From: CAWHHZ01 sp963829355
GTDB taxonomy: Bacteria; Acidobacteriota; Thermoanaerobaculia; Gp7-AA8; JAHWKK01
Length of the DNA: 64,000 nt
Direction: 5' to 3'
NCBI GenBank assembly: GCA_963829355.1
Contig: CAWHHZ010000019.1
Coordinates: 24,302 to 88,301, forward strand
The translations under genes were made by a program, and so were the position numbers. Positions 60,541-64,000 of this stretch are shown here, piece after piece. How positions within the stretch are numbered: the stretch's first letter is position 1; every line of letters starts with the position of its first letter. The notes under the pieces were generated by a model that worked only from the letters and a program-made list of their open reading frames with translations, searched no databases and was not told where the DNA came from.

Positions 60541-61932
60541 TCAGCTCTCGTTCTCGTCGCCGTATGTGCGCGGCAGGATGACGCGGAAGGTGGTGCCCTG
60601 TCCCGGCTTCGTCGCCAGCTCCAGGCTCGCGTCGAGAAGCTCACACAGCCGCTTCACGATTGACAGTCCGACACCCTCTCCGTGTTTCTCGGAGCTCTCC
60701 GTTGATCCGTTCGACTCGGAAGGGACTGTCGGGGCGCCGGCCATGTCGCGGCGACGGTCCTCGCTCGCGTCGCGAGCATCGTCGGAAACCTCGGTCGCGT
60801 CCTGGAGATCTTTTTCGATGGTGGCGGCTCGTACGTCATCGATTCCAGGACCGGTGTCCTGGACGGAGAATGTCCAGCGATCGGTATCTCTCGTCGTGTC
60901 GACGTCCCAGCTCAGCGAAACCCCGCCCTTTTCGGTGTACTTTATCGCGTTGAGAAGGAGGTTCTGAAGGATGCGAAGGATCTTTGCACTGTCGCCTTCT
61001 ACCGGGAGCGTGCCAGGGCCGTCCATCTTGAGGTAGAGTCCTCGATCCGTCGCCGCAGTCTGCGACGCGGAGCCAAAGTCGCGGATCAATACGGCGGCGT
61101 CGAACTTCGAGACCGAGCGCTGCTCGTGACCTGCTTCGAGGCGAGCCAGGCTCAGCAGGTCGTTGAGCATCTCGTGGAGCGAGGAGACGCCCTTGCTGAG
61201 CATGTCGGCCACCTCGGCCCGGTCCACCTCGGGAAGGCCGGCGCCGCTCGCGTTGAGAGACGCCGCCCCTTTCACAACCGTAACGCTGCCGCGCAGGTCG
61301 TGCGCCGCTGTCCGCCACGCCTCGGCTCGGGTGCTCTCCATCGCCTGAAGCGTGCTCAGTGCACGCTCGAGAGCAGTGACGTGGCCGGTCGACTCGGTCT
61401 GCTGAAGACGGCCGTATTGCGTGGCGCTCGACGTCACGCCATCGGCGCAGAGCAGCGCCCAGACGCGGCGTGCCGTCGGCATCACGCTGGCGTGGAGGTC
61501 GGAGTGATCGACAGCATATCGCTCGAGCTCCGCGGCGACGCACATCTGAAGGTACCCCCATTCGCGGAGAACCTCCTTGAGCGAATAGCCCTGCTGCCAG
61601 CGCTGAAGCCCGTGTTCAGAAACTTCGTCGGAGACCAGGTCGTCAGTGGGCGCCGCGGACCCGTCGGACCATGTTTCAAGAGTCCGTGACAAGGCCTCGA
61701 GCACGCTCGGGATGTGGTCGTTGAACTGTACCCGGGAGAGCGATTCCGCGATGTTTCGCCCCGGTACGGCGTCGCCGTACGCGCGCCACGAATCAAGGAT
61801 CGTGTCCCGTCGCTCCCGGAGCTCGGCCGCGAGCGCGCTCAGTTGCTCGCGCGCGACGTTGGGAGGAAATTCGACATGGATATCTTCGGCCGGTGTTACC
61901 CGCTTCCGAGCTTTCGGTTTTTCTCCCGCCAT
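60541..61932 (-). CDS. Soluble sensor histidine kinase with RsbRD-like N-terminus
   Basis: The protein is 463 residues without membrane spans. The N-terminal ~30-165 is helical and RsbRD-like (SALAAELRERRDTILDSWRA, GYSLKEVLREWGYLQMCVAA). H-box: AEAWRTAAHDLRGSVTVVKG. ATPase motifs: N-box LLLNAIKYTEKGG, G1 VQDTGPGIDD, G2 GEGVGLSIVKRL. A ~50-residue charged Asp/Glu/Arg insert sits between G1 and G2 (DLQDATEVSDDARDASEDRR). No response regulator is adjacent, so it is an orphan kinase. Confidence 0.92.
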   Translation of the reverse strand: MAGEKPKARKRVTPAEDIHVEFPPNVAREQLSALAAELRERRDTILDSWRAYGDAVPGRNIAESLSRVQFNDHIPSVLEALSRTLETWSDGSAAPTDDLVSDEVSEHGLQRWQQGYSLKEVLREWGYLQMCVAAELERYAVDHSDLHASVMPTARRVWALLCADGVTSSATQYGRLQQTESTGHVTALERALSTLQAMESTRAEAWRTAAHDLRGSVTVVKGAASLNASGAGLPEVDRAEVADMLSKGVSSLHEMLNDLLSLARLEAGHEQRSVSKFDAAVLIRDFGSASQTAATDRGLYLKMDGPGTLPVEGDSAKILRILQNLLLNAIKYTEKGGVSLSWDVDTTRDTDRWTFSVQDTGPGIDDVRAATIEKDLQDATEVSDDARDASEDRRRDMAGAPTVPSESNGSTESSEKHGEGVGLSIVKRLCELLDASLELATKPGQGTTFRVILPRTYGDENES

Positions 61933-62289
61933 GGACTGTTCCCTTCATTGCGCTGCGGCGAAACCCGCCACCTCGTGTGGACATGGTCAGGATGAACCCG
62001 TCTCACCAGCGAGCTCCGAGGCCGGATTGTCGTGGACGGTTCTGAAGGGATGCAAGAATATGTCTGCGGGATTAATTTCAGCACGCCTTTACCGAACGGA
62101 TTGCAGTCGTGCCTTCTAATTCACATCCAGGAGCCGCCGATCAGGATTCCGCTCCACGGCAACACCCGCGAGCCGCGACAGAACTCCCGGATGCACAGTC
62201 CCGGCGCCGTTTCTTTTTGCTTTTCGTTTTCGAGCACTCAGGCAGTGAGCCGGGGTACGCGTGCCCAGGATGTGCTTCGCCGCCCAACT
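61933..62289. other. Gap between histidine kinase and MazF toxin
   Basis: About 357 bp with no supported gene. It contains GGCGCCGTTTCTTTTT near 62203, the same 16 bases as the distal half of the tRNA terminator at 60474, though without the partner stem. Confidence 0.5.
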
Positions 62290-62616
62290 CTACCGGAGGT
62301 CGAGGGAGATCCTCAGAGCGCGATCGAGGTCTCGGAGCGTCGAGCTCTGCAGCGCTCCGATCCAGTCGGTCAGCATGGCTTTCGGCAGACTCACGAGCTC
62401 GTCGCAGTGGATTGCGCTGTCGTGCTTGAGCCCTTCCCCGGAGCCGATATCCACCTGCGTCGCGAGCCCGTGGCGTACGCTGTAGACAGGAGCACACACA
62501 ACCGTCGAGAACGCGGAGTCGATGAGCGCCTGACGGCTGACGACGACAAATACCCGCGATCGCTTCGGATCACGCGAGGAGGGGCGACGCACCCGGTAGA
62601 GGTCCCCTCTTCTCAC
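62290..62616 (-). CDS. MazF/PemK-family toxin
   Basis: The protein is 108 residues. It begins MRRGDLYRVRRPSSRDPKRS with the family N-terminal basic loop, then RVFVVVSRQALIDSAFSTVV, and the C-terminal CDELVSLPKAMLTDWIGALQ. MazF toxins are sequence-specific endoribonucleases. The start overlaps the antitoxin stop by 4 bp (ATGA), the classic TA arrangement. Confidence 0.9.
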   Translation of the reverse strand: MRRGDLYRVRRPSSRDPKRSRVFVVVSRQALIDSAFSTVVCAPVYSVRHGLATQVDIGSGEGLKHDSAIHCDELVSLPKAMLTDWIGALQSSTLRDLDRALRISLDLR

Positions 62617-62846
62617 GGGATGGTCTGGTACCCGAGCACGTCTTCAGCTTCCGCATTCAGCTCATCGGCATGTTGTTCGATGAGCTGGATGTCCCGTTCG
62701 CTGATTTCGCGACGATCGAGCTGCTCGATCATGAGGGCGACGGCTGTTTCGATCAGCTCGGAGCGATTTTTCTTCATCATCCGCGCTCGTTTGTCGAGAC
62801 GGTCAACAAGCTCTTCGGACAGTGTGACGGACGTCTTCACTTTCAT
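62613..62846 (-). CDS. Ribbon-helix-helix antitoxin of the MazF pair
   Basis: The protein is 77 residues. The N-terminal RHH is KVKTSVTLSEELVDRLDKRA followed by a basic patch (RMMKKNRSELIETAVALMIE), which binds the operator. The acidic C-terminus (IQLIEQHADELNAEAEDVLG) neutralises MazF. A palindrome lies just upstream of its start. Confidence 0.9.
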   Translation of the reverse strand: MKVKTSVTLSEELVDRLDKRARMMKKNRSELIETAVALMIEQLDRREISERDIQLIEQHADELNAEAEDVLGYQTIP

Positions 62847-62853
62847 ACCACCA

Positions 62854-62869
62854 TTATCTTCCAGGATAA
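62854..62869. promoter_or_regulatory. Operator/promoter of the MazF antitoxin gene
   Basis: TTATCTTCCAGGATAA is an inverted repeat (TTATC-N6-GATAA) centred about 15 bp before the antitoxin ATG. On the minus strand it overlaps a GATAAT -10-like box, giving a very short leader. It is a likely autoregulatory site. Confidence 0.65.
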
Positions 62870-63021
62870 GCCTCGAGACAAGAAAGTCACAAGAGATAAA
62901 CGCTTTCCCGTCGAGCGGATCTCATCAGCGCGCCCCTTGGTTCTCCGACGACTTCCGCCGACCGATCGATGTCAAGCAAGACTGAGCCACCCAGTGCGGG
63001 TGTTGCCGTCATGACCTGATG

Positions 63022-63042
63022 TGACTATATTGTAGTCATGAC
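63022..63042. promoter_or_regulatory. Operator/promoter of the Phd-VapC module
   Basis: TGACTATATTGTAGTCA (63022-63038) is a 6-5-6 palindrome that contains a TATATT -10 box and overlaps the antitoxin ATG. The palindromic octamer GTCATGAC occurs at 63008-63015 and again at 63035-63042. This suggests two operator copies and a nearly leaderless transcript. Confidence 0.7.
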
Positions 63043-63295
63043 GGGTATAGGTGTCGCAGAATTGAAGGCTAAGCTGAGCGAGAATCTGGCGAAGGTGCGC
63101 CGGGGTGAGACGATCACGGTCCTCGACCGTAAGCGACCGGTCGCGCGAATCGTTCCGTATGAGTCGGAACATGAGCCGCTGAGCGTCCGCAGGGCGGCGG
63201 GGAAGCGCTCTCTCGGTGCCATCCAGTTTCCGCCGCGGGTACGCACGGGCGAGGACATCGTGCATCTCCTGACCGAGGACCGCTCCCGACGATGA
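63038..63295 (+). CDS. Phd/YefM-family antitoxin
   Basis: The protein is 85 residues. Typical start GIGVAELKAKLSENLAKVRRG with the downstream ITVLDRKRPVARIVPY, the dimerising DNA-binding Phd fold. The C-terminal ~35 residues would wrap the toxin. Stop and next start overlap (ATGA). Confidence 0.92.
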   Translation: MTGIGVAELKAKLSENLAKVRRGETITVLDRKRPVARIVPYESEHEPLSVRRAAGKRSLGAIQFPPRVRTGEDIVHLLTEDRSRR

Positions 63296-63708
63296 TCGCG
63301 TATATCGACTCGTCAATCGTGCTCCGCCTCGTTCTGGGTCAGCCGGGACGCCTCTCCCGATGGAACGAGATCGAACGCGGGGTATCGAGCTCGCTGATCG
63401 AGGTCGACTGCCTCCGGACGATCGACCGTTTCCGCGTCGAGCGAGGGCTCACCGACAAGGATCACGCCAGAAGACGCGCGGCGATCTATTCGGTCATCGA
63501 TGAGCTCGACATCGTCGAGATCACACGCCCTGTCCTCTCCCGCGCCTCACAGCCGATGCCCACGGTCGTCGGCACACTCGACGCGATCCACCTCGCGACG
63601 GCTCTCCTCTGGAGAGAGCAGTCGACGAGTGATCTGATCTTCGCGACCCACGACGATGCCCTCGGTCGCGCAGGAGAGGCTTTCGGATTCGAGGTGATCG
63701 GCACCTGA
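63292..63708 (+). CDS. PIN-domain VapC-family toxin
   Basis: The protein is 138 residues. Acidic active-site residues of the PIN ribonuclease fold are visible: Asp in IAYIDSSIVLRLVL, Glu in SSLIEVDCLRTIDR, Asp in GTLDAIHLATALLW, Asp in FATHDDALGRAGEA. VapC toxins cleave RNA, often tRNA. It pairs with the overlapping antitoxin. Confidence 0.93.
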   Translation: MIAYIDSSIVLRLVLGQPGRLSRWNEIERGVSSSLIEVDCLRTIDRFRVERGLTDKDHARRRAAIYSVIDELDIVEITRPVLSRASQPMPTVVGTLDAIHLATALLWREQSTSDLIFATHDDALGRAGEAFGFEVIGT

Positions 63709-64000
63709 GACGCAGAGAAGACGAATCGATGTGCGGATCTCGTCAGTGCCCTCTCGTGCCGCGTCGGCGTGGCAACTCGCTCGTTCCTCTGGCTGAATGC
63801 ACCTCACCGCGCCAGCGCCGTCTCGTCGCCCTGTGGTTCATGGGCGGGCCGCTCCTCAGTACGAGCGCGAAATAGGAGGCCGGGCGATGCTGAGATAGTG
63901 CGTAGGCACTGGCGATCTCGCAGAAGCGTTCAAGTGCCACCCTGAGGCCATTTTGATGGCGGCTGCGTTTTCCGCGCCCGTCCAGAGACGATGCTTGTAA
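63709..64000. other. Terminal gap with no supported gene
   Basis: About 290 bp to the window edge. I see no convincing start, family signature or hairpin. Confidence 0.5.

Noticed and set aside
60474..62220. GGCGCCGTTTCTTTTT direct repeat as attachment sites around the histidine kinase
   Set aside because: The match covers only half of the tRNA terminator, not the tRNA 3' end, and no integrase is enclosed. Chance or a duplicated terminator half is more likely.
63743..63940. Small minus-strand reading frame near the window end
   Set aside because: No ribosome binding site, no recognisable family and composition typical of a chance frame.

Overview
The window is a high-GC bacterial chromosome segment from a Gram-negative organism. 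TolC and TonB outer-membrane proteins, lipoproteins and signal peptides are all present. The TonB receptor with an N-terminal carboxypeptidase-regulatory-like domain, the secreted repeat proteins and the 'choice-of-anchor L' protein are typical of Acidobacteriota (Thermoanaerobaculia/Holophagae-like). I hold that placement at moderate confidence because no ribosomal marker is present. The RNF complex and the two 2-oxoacid:ferredoxin oxidoreductases point to ferredoxin-centred energy metabolism.

Layout. 1-4.4 kb: 3' part of a giant secreted repeat protein. 4.5-6.0 kb: XdhC and MobA-like molybdenum-cofactor maturation genes, both broken by single-base frameshifts. 6.1-8.5 kb: HrpB helicase, also frameshifted. 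8.7-13.5 kb: DUF2911 protein, an uncharacterised 565-residue protein and a SulP transporter. 14.0-21.1 kb: a seven-gene TetR/TolC/HlyD/ABC/ABC/permease/permease efflux operon resembling E. coli cecR-ybhGFSR. 21.3-21.9 kb: macrodomain protein. 22.2-33.8 kb (minus strand): one tightly overlapping operon rnfB-nifJ-rnfC-rnfD-rnfG-rnfE-rnfA-(44-aa Cys-rich membrane protein)-apbE. 34.1-38.0 kb (minus strand): korA-korB-unknown. 38.3-42.5 kb: YpdA-like reductase, DinB, FmdB, DedA, OsmC and a methyltransferase. 42.7-45.0 kb: SpoIIE-type phosphatase and two small secreted proteins. 45.3-48.2 kb: TonB receptor. 48.7-57 kb (mostly minus strand): sulfatase-TPR lipoprotein, class A beta-lactamase-like lipoprotein, V4R-like protein, PLP decarboxylase and a two-module M16 peptidase. 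57-60.2 kb: aldo/keto reductase, choice-of-anchor L protein and OsmC. 60.4-63.7 kb: tRNA-Val(CAC), a histidine kinase and two toxin-antitoxin pairs.

How the genes work together. The most coherent system is the ferredoxin block. KorAB and an unusually long NifJ would reduce ferredoxin from 2-oxoacids. RNF would oxidise ferredoxin against NAD+ and pump ions. ApbE would flavinylate RnfG and RnfD. A 44-aa single-TM protein with a C-x3-C-x2-C-x3-C tail, overlapping rnfA and apbE, resembles the NqrM idea of an iron-delivery factor and may be an RNF assembly factor. The kor and rnf promoter regions each carry a perfect TGTGA-N6-TCACA palindrome about 100 bp before the first gene, suggesting one CRP/FNR-family regulator for both.

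The intergenic DNA is rich in repeats: a dispersed inverted family with GTCATCCTGAGC ends, a REP-doublet element present twice in opposite orientation (one copy nested in the first family), CCCCCGGCT(T/G)(C/A)AGCCGGGGG palindromes, and several unrelated short tandem arrays. At least five genes carry apparent single-base indels. I read most of these as possible assembly errors rather than true pseudogenes.
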